NCBI RefSeq assembly: GCF_008923365.1
Contig: NZ_WBMR01000009.1
Location: 35,614-99,613 of the forward strand
Length of the DNA: 64,000 nt
Origin: Actinomadura montaniterrae
Lineage (GTDB): Bacteria; Actinomycetota; Actinomycetes; Streptosporangiales; Streptosporangiaceae
Direction of reading: 5' to 3'
Shown here: one piece after another, positions 16,527 to 24,739 of the stretch
Position numbering within the stretch: the stretch's first letter is position 1
How the letters are laid out: each line of letters starts with the position of its first letter
The notes under the pieces: model-generated
Databases searched by the model: none
The model's input: the letters and a program-made list of their open reading frames with translations, nothing else
What the model was told of the DNA's origin: nothing
Position numbers and translations under genes: made by a program

Positions 16527-17569
16527 CCCGTTCCGGTCGGGAGCGCCTGGCGGAGCGAGGTGCGGCCTTCCCGCCACGACGCGAGCAGGTGCTCGCCGAA
16601 CCGGTCCTCCAGGAACCCGGTGGCGCGGACGCCGAACACCACGTCGCACGCGAGGGCGGGCTCCCGGGCCAGCAGGTCGCCGAGGACGTCGTGCCGGAGC
16701 ACCTGCTCGTGCACGGCGTCGGCCTCGATGTGCTCGGTGTGGAAGCGCACGCAGCGCGGGCTCGCGCCGAGGCGCTCCAGCGCGGCGGCCATCCGGCGCG
16801 CCGCGGGCGCCGTGGTGATCTCGGCGGCGGCGAAGTGCCCGGCCATCGCGCCGCGCAGCGCGCGGTGCAGACCGAACAGCGACATCATGTTGACGATCGC
16901 GAGCATCCGCCCCGGAACCAGGTCCAGGTACCGGCCGTAGGACGGATCCAGGCCGAGGTCCTCCATGAGGTCGGCGAACAGCCGGGCGTGCATGGCCTCG
17001 CCGCGGCCGCCGCCGAACTCGTCGAACTCCACCGCGACCAGCGCGGCCTTCGCCTGCCCGCGCAGGCGGGGGATCAGCCAGGCGTGCGGGTCGGCTTCCT
17101 TGAGGTGGTAGGCGGAGCGGTGGACGGCGTGTTCGCGCATGTGCCACCACTCCCCCTCCTCGCGCAGGTAGTGGGAGACGCCGTACGCGTCGGCCGGCTC
17201 GGCGAGCACCTCGGTCAGGACGCCGTCCACATCGTCGCCGGGTCCGGTCTCCGCGCGGAGGGCCGTCAGGAAGCGGCGCTCCAGCTCGCCGCGGAACGCG
17301 AGGAGCCCGGGCGCCCATTCCCAGCCGTCGTCCACACCGCCGAAACCGCGGTAGTGCAGCTCGTAGCAGACGTACAGGGCCAGGTGCAGATCGTCGCCGA
17401 ACGGATCGGCGTCCTCCCGGGAGGACGCGGCGGCGTCGAGCATCGGTGCCGGGTCCGCGGGCCCGAGGCGGGCGAGCGCGGCCAGCACGGCCTCCGACAG
17501 CGGCCCGCGCGGGGCGGGCAGCGGCGGCCGCTCGCCGGCCCGGGGCGGGCTCGTCGCGGCGGTCGTCAT
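16523..17569 (-). CDS. Iron-containing redox enzyme family protein (haem-oxygenase-like fold)
   Basis: A 348-residue protein of the haem-oxygenase-like 'iron-containing redox enzyme' group. Candidate metal ligands are in EGEWWHMREHAVHRSAYH (about 138-155), EFDEFGGGRGEAMHARLF (about 177-194) and CVRFHTEHIEADAVHEQV (about 287-304), the spaced Glu/His pattern of dinuclear-iron HDO-type enzymes. I have often seen this family beside CDGSH proteins in actinomycetes, so the two may work together as oxidase and electron carrier. Substrate is unknown. ATG at 17569. Confidence 0.8.
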   Translation of the reverse strand: MTTAATSPPRAGERPPLPAPRGPLSEAVLAALARLGPADPAPMLDAAASSREDADPFGDDLHLALYVCYELHYRGFGGVDDGWEWAPGLLAFRGELERRFLTALRAETGPGDDVDGVLTEVLAEPADAYGVSHYLREEGEWWHMREHAVHRSAYHLKEADPHAWLIPRLRGQAKAALVAVEFDEFGGGRGEAMHARLFADLMEDLGLDPSYGRYLDLVPGRMLAIVNMMSLFGLHRALRGAMAGHFAAAEITTAPAARRMAAALERLGASPRCVRFHTEHIEADAVHEQVLRHDVLGDLLAREPALACDVVFGVRATGFLEDRFGEHLLASWREGRTSLRQALPTGTG

Positions 17570-17586
17570 GTCCCCTCCCTCGTCGA

Positions 17587-18804
17587 TCAGCGGGCCGTCT
17601 CGGGCGATGGACCTGCGGTACCCGCTCCGATCCCGTCCATTCGGCCGCCGCCGTGGGCTGCGTCACCGTTCGCGGTGGAAGGGTCCGGAGACGTTCGCCG
17701 GGCGAGCGCCCCGACGAGCGCGCGCATGCCTCCGGCCGCGGCCCGGCGCTGGTGGTCGGCGCCCGTTCCCGCGCGCAGGACGCGTCCGAGCAGCTCGCGC
17801 GTCCGGCCGAGGTCGCCGGTCTCCTCCAGCGCGGACGCCACATGCTCGAGCAGCGCGGCGGCCAGCCGTGCCGCCGGGACGCGCCGCTCCTCGATCGGAT
17901 GGACGCCCTCGCCCGCCAGGCCGTAGCGCGCCGCCGCCCAGACGGCGGCAGCCCCGACCTGGTCGTCCGGCGCGCGCGACGCGGGCCGTCCCGCCGCCAG
18001 TTCCGCCAGCGCGGTCCGCACCAGCCCGCGGGTCAGGGCGGCCTGCAGGACGGCCTCGTCGCCGGTCGGCACGGCGTCGGCCGCGCGGACCTCCACCGTC
18101 GGCAGGTGCGGCGAGGGCCGCGCCAGCCAGAACGACATGGCGGGGTCCACGACCACCCCGCATTCGGCGAGCCGGACCGTCTCCCGGTCGTGGGCCGCGG
18201 CGGACGGGAACCAGGGCGGCAGCCCGGCGCCGGGGAAGCGGGCCTGCTGGACCATCCGCCAACTCGCGTAGCCCGTGTCGGACCCCCGGTCGAAGGGCGA
18301 GTTGGCCGACACCGCCAGAAGGGTCGGGAGCCACGGGCGCAGATGGTTGACGACGGCGACCGCGGTGTCCCGGTCGGGGACGCCGACGTGCACGTGGCAG
18401 CCGGACACTTCGTAGTCGCGCACCACGCCCGCGTACAGGTCGCGGATCCGGGCGAACCGCTCCCCCTCGGACGTCGGCGGCACGGGGCCGGGCAGGGGCG
18501 CCGTCCCCGAGGAGACCAGCAGCGCGCCCTCGCGCCGGGCGGATTCGGCGAGTTCGCCGCGGGCCGCCGCGAGCCGGTGCTCCAGCGTCGCCAGGTCCGT
18601 GCACACCGCGGACGCCGCCTCCACCTGCGTGCCGAGGAGTTCGGCGTGGAACTGCGCACCGGAGCGCGGGGGAAGGTGCCGCGTGCGCGCGAGGACGGCG
18701 CCGGCCCTTGCCGTGGTCTCCCCGGTCACGGCGTCGGCCAGCAGGAACTCCTCCTCCACGCCGACCGTCAGCCCCGGCTCCTGCCCGATCGCGGTCGATC
18801 CCAT
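17587..18804 (-). CDS. Carboxylate-amine ligase, YbdK/GCS2 family (glutamate-cysteine ligase-like)
   Basis: A 405-residue ATP-grasp-unrelated GCS2-family ligase. GVEEEFLL (about 15-22) is the signature N-terminal stretch, followed by SGCHVHVGVPD (about 133-143) and SANSPFDRGSDTGYASWR (about 164-181). YbdK-type proteins show weak glutamate-cysteine ligase activity; actinomycetes use mycothiol, so the true substrate may differ. ATG at 18804 follows GGGAAGG. It is 17 bp downstream of the haem-oxygenase-like gene's start, on the same strand, so it is read before that gene and may form an operon with it. Confidence 0.88.
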   Translation of the reverse strand: MGSTAIGQEPGLTVGVEEEFLLADAVTGETTARAGAVLARTRHLPPRSGAQFHAELLGTQVEAASAVCTDLATLEHRLAAARGELAESARREGALLVSSGTAPLPGPVPPTSEGERFARIRDLYAGVVRDYEVSGCHVHVGVPDRDTAVAVVNHLRPWLPTLLAVSANSPFDRGSDTGYASWRMVQQARFPGAGLPPWFPSAAAHDRETVRLAECGVVVDPAMSFWLARPSPHLPTVEVRAADAVPTGDEAVLQAALTRGLVRTALAELAAGRPASRAPDDQVGAAAVWAAARYGLAGEGVHPIEERRVPAARLAAALLEHVASALEETGDLGRTRELLGRVLRAGTGADHQRRAAAGGMRALVGALARRTSPDPSTANGDAAHGGGRMDGIGAGTAGPSPETAR

Positions 18805-18857
18805 GGCGGGGCCCTTCCCGGTTCCGGCCCGAGCGGCCTGCCCCGCTCGAATGCGCG

Positions 18858-19328
18858 TCAGTGGTCGAGGCCGTACAGGACCGCGGCGGTGACCGCGCCG
18901 TAGGCGGCGTGCGGGACCAGGTCGCTGATCCAGGACGACACCGGCCAAGTACGCGGATCGGTGACGCCCAGCGCGGTCATCGGGCCGCTGCTGCCGACCA
19001 TGGCCCCGGCGGTGGCCAGCACGGCGGTGACGGCGCGCCCCGGCCGCCAGCCGGCGCCGGAGACGATCCCCAGCAGCACTCCGGTGCCGACGCCGGCCGC
19101 GAGCCCGGTCAGCGGACCGAGACCGGAGATGCGGTTGTCGTGCTGCTCGCCCTCGCCGGGCACCGGGATGCCGGTCTTGTCGGACAGCGCGCGGACCGTC
19201 TCCTCGGGCGTGTCGCTTCCCGGCCGCCCGCGCAGGGCCATGTCCAGATAGGTGACGCCGTTGAGCGCGGTCGTGCCCGCCGCACCGGCGGCGGCGCCCC
19301 GCAGCGCTCCTCGCAGCAAGCCGGCCAT
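18858..19328 (-). CDS. Small Gly/Ala-rich membrane protein, unknown function
   Basis: A 156-residue protein with several short hydrophobic, glycine/alanine-rich segments: LRGAAAGAAGTTALNGVTYL at the N-terminus, LTGLAAGVGTGVLLGIVSG in the middle, and a hydrophobic C-terminus. Proteins with this look (DUF1440-like) are common in actinomycetes and have no assigned role. ATG at 19328 has AAAGG about eight bases upstream. It lies 53 bp upstream of the YbdK-like gene on the same strand. Family assignment is weak. Confidence 0.65.
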   Translation of the reverse strand: MAGLLRGALRGAAAGAAGTTALNGVTYLDMALRGRPGSDTPEETVRALSDKTGIPVPGEGEQHDNRISGLGPLTGLAAGVGTGVLLGIVSGAGWRPGRAVTAVLATAGAMVGSSGPMTALGVTDPRTWPVSSWISDLVPHAAYGAVTAAVLYGLDH

Positions 19329-19538
19329 CCCGCGACCTTTCCGATCGTCCGTTTCGTCCTCTCGTGCTGCGCTCCCCGCCCCCGCACCCGGCAAACATCC
19401 CGCCCCGGCGCGCACCGGGTCCCATTGCACGCCTCCGGCGTGGGAGCCTGTTCCCATGCCGACAGGCCCTTCCCGGGCCACCGACGGCGAGTTCCTCGCC
19501 CCCTGACCGGTCCCCCTGCAGCGAACTGGGAGCCGAGC

Positions 19539-20030
19539 GTGAAAACGACCTCCTCCGTGGCGCTGGCCGCCGCGCTGCTCGTCCTCACCGCCTGCGGCTC
19601 TGAGGACCACGTGTGCGCTCTGGTCTTCTCGCCGACGGGCATCAGCGTCGACGTCGCCGCTCCGGACGCCTCCCGTGTCGCGTCCGCGTCGCTGCGCGTG
19701 TGCTGGGACGGAACGTGCAGGACGAAAGAACTCGGCTTCCGCCCATCATCGACGACCGTCCCGCTGGGATGCGACGTCGACGGGCCCGGCTCCGTCTGCG
19801 AGGCGTCCGCCTCACCCGACGGCGGTCAGCACGGATTCGCCGCCATCACGGATCTGCCCGAATCACCCGTCCAGGTCACGCTCACCCTGCGCGACCGCGA
19901 CCGCCGCGCGTTCGTCGACCAGGAACTCCTCGTCACGCCGAAGGCCACCCGTGCGGACGGCCCGGGTTGCGGCCCGCAGGGCGTCCAAGCCGCACTGACC
20001 GTGACGAACGGTCGGCTGGCCGCTCGGTGA
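19539..20030 (+). CDS. Putative secreted lipoprotein, unknown function
   Basis: A 163-residue protein with a classical lipoprotein signal: hydrophobic core, then VLTACGS with the lipidated Cys near residue 19. The mature part is a small beta-rich domain with three further cysteine pairs (CALVF, CWDGTCR, GCDVDGPGSVC, GCGPQG). GTG at 19539 is preceded by GGGAG at seven bases. It is divergent from the membrane protein at 18858-19328. No family recognised. Confidence 0.72.
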   Translation: MKTTSSVALAAALLVLTACGSEDHVCALVFSPTGISVDVAAPDASRVASASLRVCWDGTCRTKELGFRPSSTTVPLGCDVDGPGSVCEASASPDGGQHGFAAITDLPESPVQVTLTLRDRDRRAFVDQELLVTPKATRADGPGCGPQGVQAALTVTNGRLAAR

Positions 20031-20054
20031 CCGGTGGCGCCTGCGCACCCGCTG

Positions 20055-20439
20055 TCACCTGCGGGTCGCCGCGGTGACGAACATCGGGAGCGCGAGGAAC
20101 AGCCAGCCTCGGCGGCCCCAGGTCGGCGCGGGCGTGCACGATGGCGCGGCTGAGCGCGGCGTCGGCGGCGTCGATGACGAAGGCCCGGTAGCCGCGCAGC
20201 TCGCCGTCGGCGAAGGGCAGCTCGTAGGCGTTCGCCACGCGGAAGCCCGCGGCGGGCCACCGCTCGCCGGCCGCGGCGACCATCCGCTCGTCGATGTCGA
20301 CGCCGACCGCCCGCGCGCCCCGCTCGGTCATCTCCGCGACGGCGCGACCGGGGCCGCAGCCGACGTCGACCACCGCGACGCCCGGCGCGACGTCGAGCAA
20401 CTCGTAGGAACGCGCGCGCAGCTCGCTCGCACCGGACAT
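20055..20439 (-). pseudogene. Decayed SAM-dependent methyltransferase with two internal deletions
   Basis: The frame from ATG 20439 starts as a normal class I methyltransferase: VVDVGCGPGRAVAEM is motif I and AVGVDIDERM the strand-2 acidic site. After FADGELRGYRA it jumps to FVIDAADAALSRAIVHARADL, skipping the region expected to hold the motif equivalent to RVLxPGG. After that the homologous C-terminus, WLFLALPMFVTAATRR then TGA at 20055, continues in another frame. The intact family is about 270 residues; here only about 128 codons remain, so most of the core is lost. It should be inactive. The lesion positions are seen directly; the parent length is family knowledge. Confidence 0.75.
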
Positions 20440-20487
20440 GGTGTCCCCGATATCGAGCAGGGCGATGAGGGCGTCCGCGCAGCGCGG

Positions 20488-20823
20488 CTACGACGGGCCG
20501 TCGTCCTGCGTTTCGGCGGCGCCCAGGCGCAGGATCGGCTCGAGCAGTCCCGGGAAGCGGTCGCCCAGATCGCCGGCGCGCGGCCGGACCCGCCGGTTCC
20601 GGCCGTCGACGGCCATGCTGATCAGCCCGGCCTCGCGCAGGATCCGCCAGTGGTTGGACAGCGTCGACAGCGGCACGTCCAGGCCGTCGGCGAGCGCGGA
20701 GCAGGTCGAGCCGGGCCGCGCCCAGGCGCGCCGCACCAGCTCCAGGCGCACCGGATCGCCGAGGGCGTGCAGGACGGGCGCGAGCGCCAGGGACTCGCGC
20801 GCGGGCTCGGGCAGCGGTCGCAT
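20488..20823 (-). CDS. ArsR-family winged-helix regulator
   Basis: A 111-residue HTH protein: HALGDPVRLELVRRAW starts the first helix, CSALADGLDVPLSTLSNHWR is the recognition helix with the SNHW variant of the ArsR SxHL motif, and the wing follows (LISMAVDGRNRRVR). There is no clear metal-binding ELCVCDL motif, so it probably senses something other than arsenite. ATG at 20823 is taken as start; a GTG at 20877 would extend it by 18 residues into the operator region. It is divergent from an EmrB/QacA-type transporter it most likely controls. Confidence 0.85.
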   Translation of the reverse strand: MRPLPEPARESLALAPVLHALGDPVRLELVRRAWARPGSTCSALADGLDVPLSTLSNHWRILREAGLISMAVDGRNRRVRPRAGDLGDRFPGLLEPILRLGAAETQDDGPS

Positions 20824-20881
20824 GCCCCGACGATACCCCGACGCTTCGATGATCCGGGATCCTCGTTTGGACAACACTTCG

Positions 20882-20904
20882 ATACTTCGGCATTATCGAA
20901 GTAT
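20882..20904. promoter_or_regulatory. Inverted repeat between ArsR-type gene and MFS pump
   Basis: ATACTTCG (20882-20889) and CGAAGTAT (20897-20904) are perfect 8-bp arms with a 7-bp spacer in a locally AT-rich patch. A further half-site, CACTTCGATACTTCG, precedes it. Likely operator for the ArsR-family protein and promoter of the transporter. Confidence 0.7.
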
Positions 20905-20930
20905 TGTCCCCCGCGTCGTGAGAGGAGCCC

Positions 20931-22397
20931 GTGTTGAGCGCAGCCGAAGGCGCCCCCGGATCACCCGGAACCGCCGCCCCGACGAACCGTGCGGTCCTGC
21001 TCGCCGTGACCTGCCTGGGGCAGTTCATGGTCCTGCTGGACAGCACGATCGTCGGCGCGGCGCTGCCCGACATGCAGCAGCGGCTGCACACCCATATGAG
21101 CGGCCTGCAATGGATCGTCGACGCCTACGTGCTGCTCGTCGCCATGCTCCTGCTGTCCGGCGGCGTCTTCGCCGACCGCTTCGGGCGCAGGCGCGTGTTC
21201 CTGGCCGGCGTCGCGGTGTTCACCGTCGCGTCCGTGCTGTGCGCCGCCGCCCCGTCGATCGGCTGGCTGATCGCCGGCCGGGTGGCCCAGGGCGTCGGGG
21301 CCGCGGCGCTGAGCCCCGCCTCGCTGGCCCTGATCGCCGCCGCCCACCCCGTCCCGCAGGACCGCGTCAAGGCCATCGGGCTGTGGGCCGGCTTCAGCGG
21401 GATCGGCCTGGCCGCCGGACCGCTGGCCGGCGGGATCCTCGCGGACGCGTTCGGCTGGCCCGCCATCTTCCTGGTCAACGGACCCATCGGCGCCGTGCTG
21501 CTGCTGGCCGGGATCCGCGTCCTGCACGAGTCCCGCAACCCCGGGGCCCCGGCGATCGACGTCCCCGGGACGGTCCTTTCCGTCCTGGGCGTGGGGGCGC
21601 TGACCTACGGGCTGATCGAGGGCGGCTCCCGCGGCTGGACGTCGCCGGTGATCCTGGTCAGCTTCGCCGCCGCGGTGGTCGTCCTCGCCGCCTTCGCCGT
21701 CGTGGAGGCCCGCGTGCCCGCCCCGATGCTGCCGCTGCGCCTGTTCCGGCAGCGGCTGTTCACCGTGTCGAACACGGCGATGATCGTGGTGGGTTTCGCG
21801 CTGATGGGCTCGTCCTTCTTCTTCTCCCAGTTCTTCGTGTACGTCCAGGGCAGCTCGGTCCTGCGCGCCGGCCTGCAGACCCTGCCCGCGTCCCTCGCCA
21901 TGGTGGTCGTCAGCCCGTTCGCGGGCCGGTTCGCCGCCCGGTACGGCTTCCGGATCGTGGTCACCATAGGCCTGGCCCTCGCCGGGGCCGGGCTGCTGAC
22001 GCTGGGTCTCGTACACGCCGGCACCGGATACGGGAACGTGTGGTGGCGGCTGGCGGTCGTCGGCACCGGCTTCGCGCTGACGATGTCGCCGCTGACGGGC
22101 GCCGCCATCCAGGCGGTCAGCCCGCAGGAGGGCGGCCTCGCCTCCGGCATCAGCAGCACCACCCGCCAGATCGGCGCGGTCCTCGGCGTCGCGGTGCTCG
22201 GCGCCGTCGTCCGTACCCGCCAGGCGGGCGGCGCGTCCTTCGAGAGCGGGCTCGACAGCGCCTTCCTCGCGGCCGGCGCCGTCACGCTGGCCGGTGCCGT
22301 GTTCACCGGCCTCTGGCTGGCACGGTCCAAGCCGCCGGCTACGAGCGAACCTTCCCGATCACCCACTGGAGCGCGAGGAGTGCCAGAGCGGCGATGA
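20931..22397 (+). CDS. MFS drug efflux transporter, DHA2 (EmrB/QacA) type
   Basis: A 488-residue polytopic transporter with about 14 membrane segments. The first segment holds FMVLLDSTIVGAALPDMQ (motif D1 of DHA2 pumps), motif A is GGVFADRFGRRRVF (about 77-90), and motif C is in GFSGIGLAAGPLAGGIL (about 155-171). Such pumps export lipophilic drugs by proton antiport. GTG 20931 follows AGGAG closely; TTG at 20934 is an alternative. Control by the divergent ArsR-type protein is inferred from layout and the palindrome between them. Confidence 0.92.
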   Translation: MLSAAEGAPGSPGTAAPTNRAVLLAVTCLGQFMVLLDSTIVGAALPDMQQRLHTHMSGLQWIVDAYVLLVAMLLLSGGVFADRFGRRRVFLAGVAVFTVASVLCAAAPSIGWLIAGRVAQGVGAAALSPASLALIAAAHPVPQDRVKAIGLWAGFSGIGLAAGPLAGGILADAFGWPAIFLVNGPIGAVLLLAGIRVLHESRNPGAPAIDVPGTVLSVLGVGALTYGLIEGGSRGWTSPVILVSFAAAVVVLAAFAVVEARVPAPMLPLRLFRQRLFTVSNTAMIVVGFALMGSSFFFSQFFVYVQGSSVLRAGLQTLPASLAMVVVSPFAGRFAARYGFRIVVTIGLALAGAGLLTLGLVHAGTGYGNVWWRLAVVGTGFALTMSPLTGAAIQAVSPQEGGLASGISSTTRQIGAVLGVAVLGAVVRTRQAGGASFESGLDSAFLAAGAVTLAGAVFTGLWLARSKPPATSEPSRSPTGARGVPERR

Positions 22398-22479
22398 GCG
22401 CGGCCCGCCCGTTCCCCGTGGCGATGCCCGCGCCGAGCACCACGGCCGCGAGGGTGGGGAGGAGCTTGAAGCCGAACAT
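22339..22479 (-). CDS. 46-residue small membrane protein
   Basis: A short frame with ATG at 22479 and an excellent AGGAGG six bases upstream. It encodes two hydrophobic segments, LLPTLAAVVLGAGIA and ALIAALALLALQWVIG, joined by a TGNGR turn and ending in KVRS. Its last 59 bases lie antisense to the end of the MFS gene. No family recognised. The ribosome site and hydrophobic pattern support it, but so short a frame needs expression data. Confidence 0.55.
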   Translation of the reverse strand: MFGFKLLPTLAAVVLGAGIATGNGRAALIAALALLALQWVIGKVRS

Positions 22480-22603
22480 CGGTGCCTCCTGGAGACGTCG
22501 TGCGGCGGACCGCCGCCACCCGCGGATCCCATTCTTCTCGACGCCGTACCGGGCGGTAATCACCGCCGTGGTGAGGATCGCGGCCGGGGGCGGCGCGGCG
22601 GGT

Positions 22604-23236
22604 TCAGTACCGGTTCGTCGCGGCGTCCACGGCGAGGTCCGCGTCGATCTGCTCGGCGGACAGGTCCTTGAGTCCCATGTGGTCCTTGGCGATGCGGCCG
22701 AGCGTGGGGAGGCTCTTGCGGTCCGGCCACGTGCCGGGATCCCACAGGGCCGAGCGCAGGAACGCCTTCGCGCAGTGCATGTACAGCTCTTCGACGTCGA
22801 TGAGCAGAGCGAGGCGCGGCCGCTTGCCCTGGACCACCATGTCGTCGAAGAACGGCGCGTCCGACACGAGCGTCGCCCGCCCGTTCACCCGCAGCGTCTC
22901 GTTCATCCCCGGCACGAGGAACAGCAGCCCGACCCGCGGGTTGCGCAGCACGTTCCGGAAGCTGTCGGCGCGGTGGTTGCCGGGACGGTCGGCGAGCGCC
23001 AGCCGGTGCGCGTCCAGCACCAACACCGAGCCGGCGGGGTCGCCGCGCGGCGAGACGTCGCAGGCCCCCTCCCCGTCCGAGGTCGCCAGCAGCACGAACG
23101 GCGAGTGCGCGATGATCGTGCGCGCGTGCTCGTCGATCCGGCCGATGTCCTTGTCCCAGATGGGCCGCGGCGGATCGGGGACGATCTCGCGCAGCTCGGC
23201 CTCGGTCGTCACCGTCCGGATCTCAGCAGGATGCAC
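22604..23236 (-). CDS. Pyridoxamine 5'-phosphate oxidase-fold FMN-binding protein (MSMEG_1061-like)
   Basis: A 210-residue split-barrel flavoprotein. SPFVLLATSDGEGACDVSPRG (about 45-65) and NPRVGLLFLVPGMNETLRVNG (about 99-119) are the flavin-site strands, and the C-terminal part has ALLIDVEELYMHCAKAFLRS. The subfamily resembles the FMN-dependent MSMEG_1061 group of unknown substrate. GTG at 23236. An iron-box sequence lies 11-29 bases upstream of the start, so transcription is probably repressed under iron sufficiency, suggesting a role in siderophore reduction or haem handling; that role is inference. Confidence 0.82.
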   Translation of the reverse strand: MHPAEIRTVTTEAELREIVPDPPRPIWDKDIGRIDEHARTIIAHSPFVLLATSDGEGACDVSPRGDPAGSVLVLDAHRLALADRPGNHRADSFRNVLRNPRVGLLFLVPGMNETLRVNGRATLVSDAPFFDDMVVQGKRPRLALLIDVEELYMHCAKAFLRSALWDPGTWPDRKSLPTLGRIAKDHMGLKDLSAEQIDADLAVDAATNRY

Positions 23237-23246
23237 CGCTCGACTA

Positions 23247-23265
23247 TAAGGTAAGGCTCACCAAA
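23247..23265. promoter_or_regulatory. Iron box (IdeR/DmdR1-type operator)
   Basis: TAAGGTAAGGCTCACCAAA matches the actinobacterial iron-box consensus TTAGGTTAGGCTCACCTAA at 16 of 19 positions. It overlaps the stop codon of the DinB-like gene (23258-23260) and sits just upstream of the flavin-binding gene, so it would give that gene its own iron-dependent promoter. Confidence 0.75.
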
Positions 23266-23827
23266 CATGCACGGCCTGTCGGCCGAGGTAGCGCAGGAAT
23301 CGGGTCTCCGCTGACGCGTCCGGCTCGACGGGCAGCTCCGGTGCGTAGTGCTCGGGGGAACGGTGCTCGCCGACGGTGCGCCTGGCGGCGTCCAGCCCGG
23401 CGCTCCAGACCTCGTCCGGGCAGTGGAAGGCCGCGCCGGTGGCCTGCCGGATGTCCCAGCCGTGGGCCAGCAGATCGATCAGGTTGATCCCGGCGGCGAG
23501 CTCGGCGGGGAAGGTGGGCAGATGGCACTGCCGGCGCGGATCGGCGCCGCGCCAGGCGGCGAGGGCCTCGGCGGCGGCATCGTCGAAGGCCGTGCGGTGA
23601 TCGTCCCCGATGAGGCCGTGCTCCGGCGTGCGCGGCCGGTCGGTCGCTCCGGCGGCGAACGCGGCGAACTTCCTCGTGACCGCGATCGAGTGACCGATGA
23701 CGTCGGCGACGTCCCAGCCCGGGTTCGGGGTGGCGAGCACGAGGTCGGCCGCCGTGAGCCGGTCCATCAGTGCGCGCCAGGCCTCCAAGGTGATGCCCAG
23801 TGATCGCAGGATCGGCCGATCGTCCAC
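23258..23827 (-). CDS. DinB-fold, maleylpyruvate isomerase-type protein (TIGR03086-like)
   Basis: A 189-residue member of the mycothiol-dependent/DinB metal-binding group. DRLTAADLVLATPNPGWDVADVIGHSI gives the N-terminal helix with the first His (near 47), and LIDLLAHGWDIRQATG gives the second conserved His (near 122) in the typical HGWDLA context. Related proteins are mycothiol-dependent isomerases or S-transferases, but most have no assigned substrate. GTG at 23827. It is followed after 21 bp by the iron-boxed flavin-binding gene. Confidence 0.82.
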   Translation of the reverse strand: MDDRPILRSLGITLEAWRALMDRLTAADLVLATPNPGWDVADVIGHSIAVTRKFAAFAAGATDRPRTPEHGLIGDDHRTAFDDAAAEALAAWRGADPRRQCHLPTFPAELAAGINLIDLLAHGWDIRQATGAAFHCPDEVWSAGLDAARRTVGEHRSPEHYAPELPVEPDASAETRFLRYLGRQAVHVW

Positions 23828-23884
23828 CCGCCCAACGCTATCGCCGTCGAGAGCCCGCGAATCGCCGTTCCCGGTGCGGCGGCG

Positions 23885-24739
23885 TCAGGCGCGGGGCGCG
23901 GCCCGGAAGGGGACGACCGGGTAGCCGCCCGCGGTCGTTCCGGTCGTGAGGACGCGGCCGTCTGCAGGCCCCGGAGTGTCCAGGCCGTGGGTGGCGGTGG
24001 TCACCAGGACCCGGTGCGGCGGTGCAAGCGAGAGGCCGACGCTGGTAGGCTGGCTCGCGGGAAGCCTGAACACCGTCAGCAGATCGCCGGACGGGGCGTA
24101 GCGGTGCACGGCGGACGCGCCCCAGACCGCCGACCACAGGCATCCCTCGGTGTCGACGGCCATGCCGTCCGGGGAGCCGTCCGGTACGCGGGCGAACACC
24201 TCGCGCTCCCCCAGCTCGCCGGAAGACGGGTCGACAGGGACACGGTAGATGACGCCATGGGCGCTGTCGGCGAGGTACATAGTCCGGCCGTCAGGGGTGA
24301 AGGCGGGGCCGTTGGGGATGGTCAGGCCGTCCATGGCGGTGTGGACGGTGCCGTCGTGCTCCACCCGGTAGAGGGAGCCTGCGGCGAGCGTGCCGTCGTA
24401 GGCCATCGAGCCCGCCCAGAAGCGTCCGGACAGGTCGGTCGTGCCGTCGTTCATGCGCATGGGCGTGGCGGCGCCGTCCTCCGGGCGCGCCAGCCAGTCG
24501 ACGGTGCCGTCGCCGTTCAGGAGGGCGATGCCGGTGTCGGCGGCGGCGATCCACGCGTCCGAGTCCTGGACCGGGGCGACGGCGCCCAAGGGGAACGGCA
24601 CCGAGGCGAGGAGCGTGGCGGGCTCCAGGCGGTACAGGTTTCCGGCCAGGAGGTCGACGGCGACGAAGCCGCCGGGCGTGGCGCGCAGCCCTTCGCCGAG
24701 TTCCCACGGGCCGGTGTTCTCCAGGACGGTCCAGGTCAT
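23885..24739 (-). CDS. SMP-30/gluconolactonase/LRE-family lactonase
   Basis: A 284-residue six-bladed beta-propeller of the SMP-30 family. Likely divalent-metal ligands are Glu16 in ELGEGLR, Asn in MRMNDGTTD, Asn in LTIPNGPAFTPDGRTMYLAD, and Asp in GSPDGMAVDTEGCLW, the standard E-N-D set. These enzymes hydrolyse aldonolactones. As last gene of the sugar operon it would open the lactone made by the SDR dehydrogenase before DgoD acts. Its ATG at 24739 overlaps the kinase stop by four bases. Confidence 0.9.
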   Translation of the reverse strand: MTWTVLENTGPWELGEGLRATPGGFVAVDLLAGNLYRLEPATLLASVPFPLGAVAPVQDSDAWIAAADTGIALLNGDGTVDWLARPEDGAATPMRMNDGTTDLSGRFWAGSMAYDGTLAAGSLYRVEHDGTVHTAMDGLTIPNGPAFTPDGRTMYLADSAHGVIYRVPVDPSSGELGEREVFARVPDGSPDGMAVDTEGCLWSAVWGASAVHRYAPSGDLLTVFRLPASQPTSVGLSLAPPHRVLVTTATHGLDTPGPADGRVLTTGTTAGGYPVVPFRAAPRA

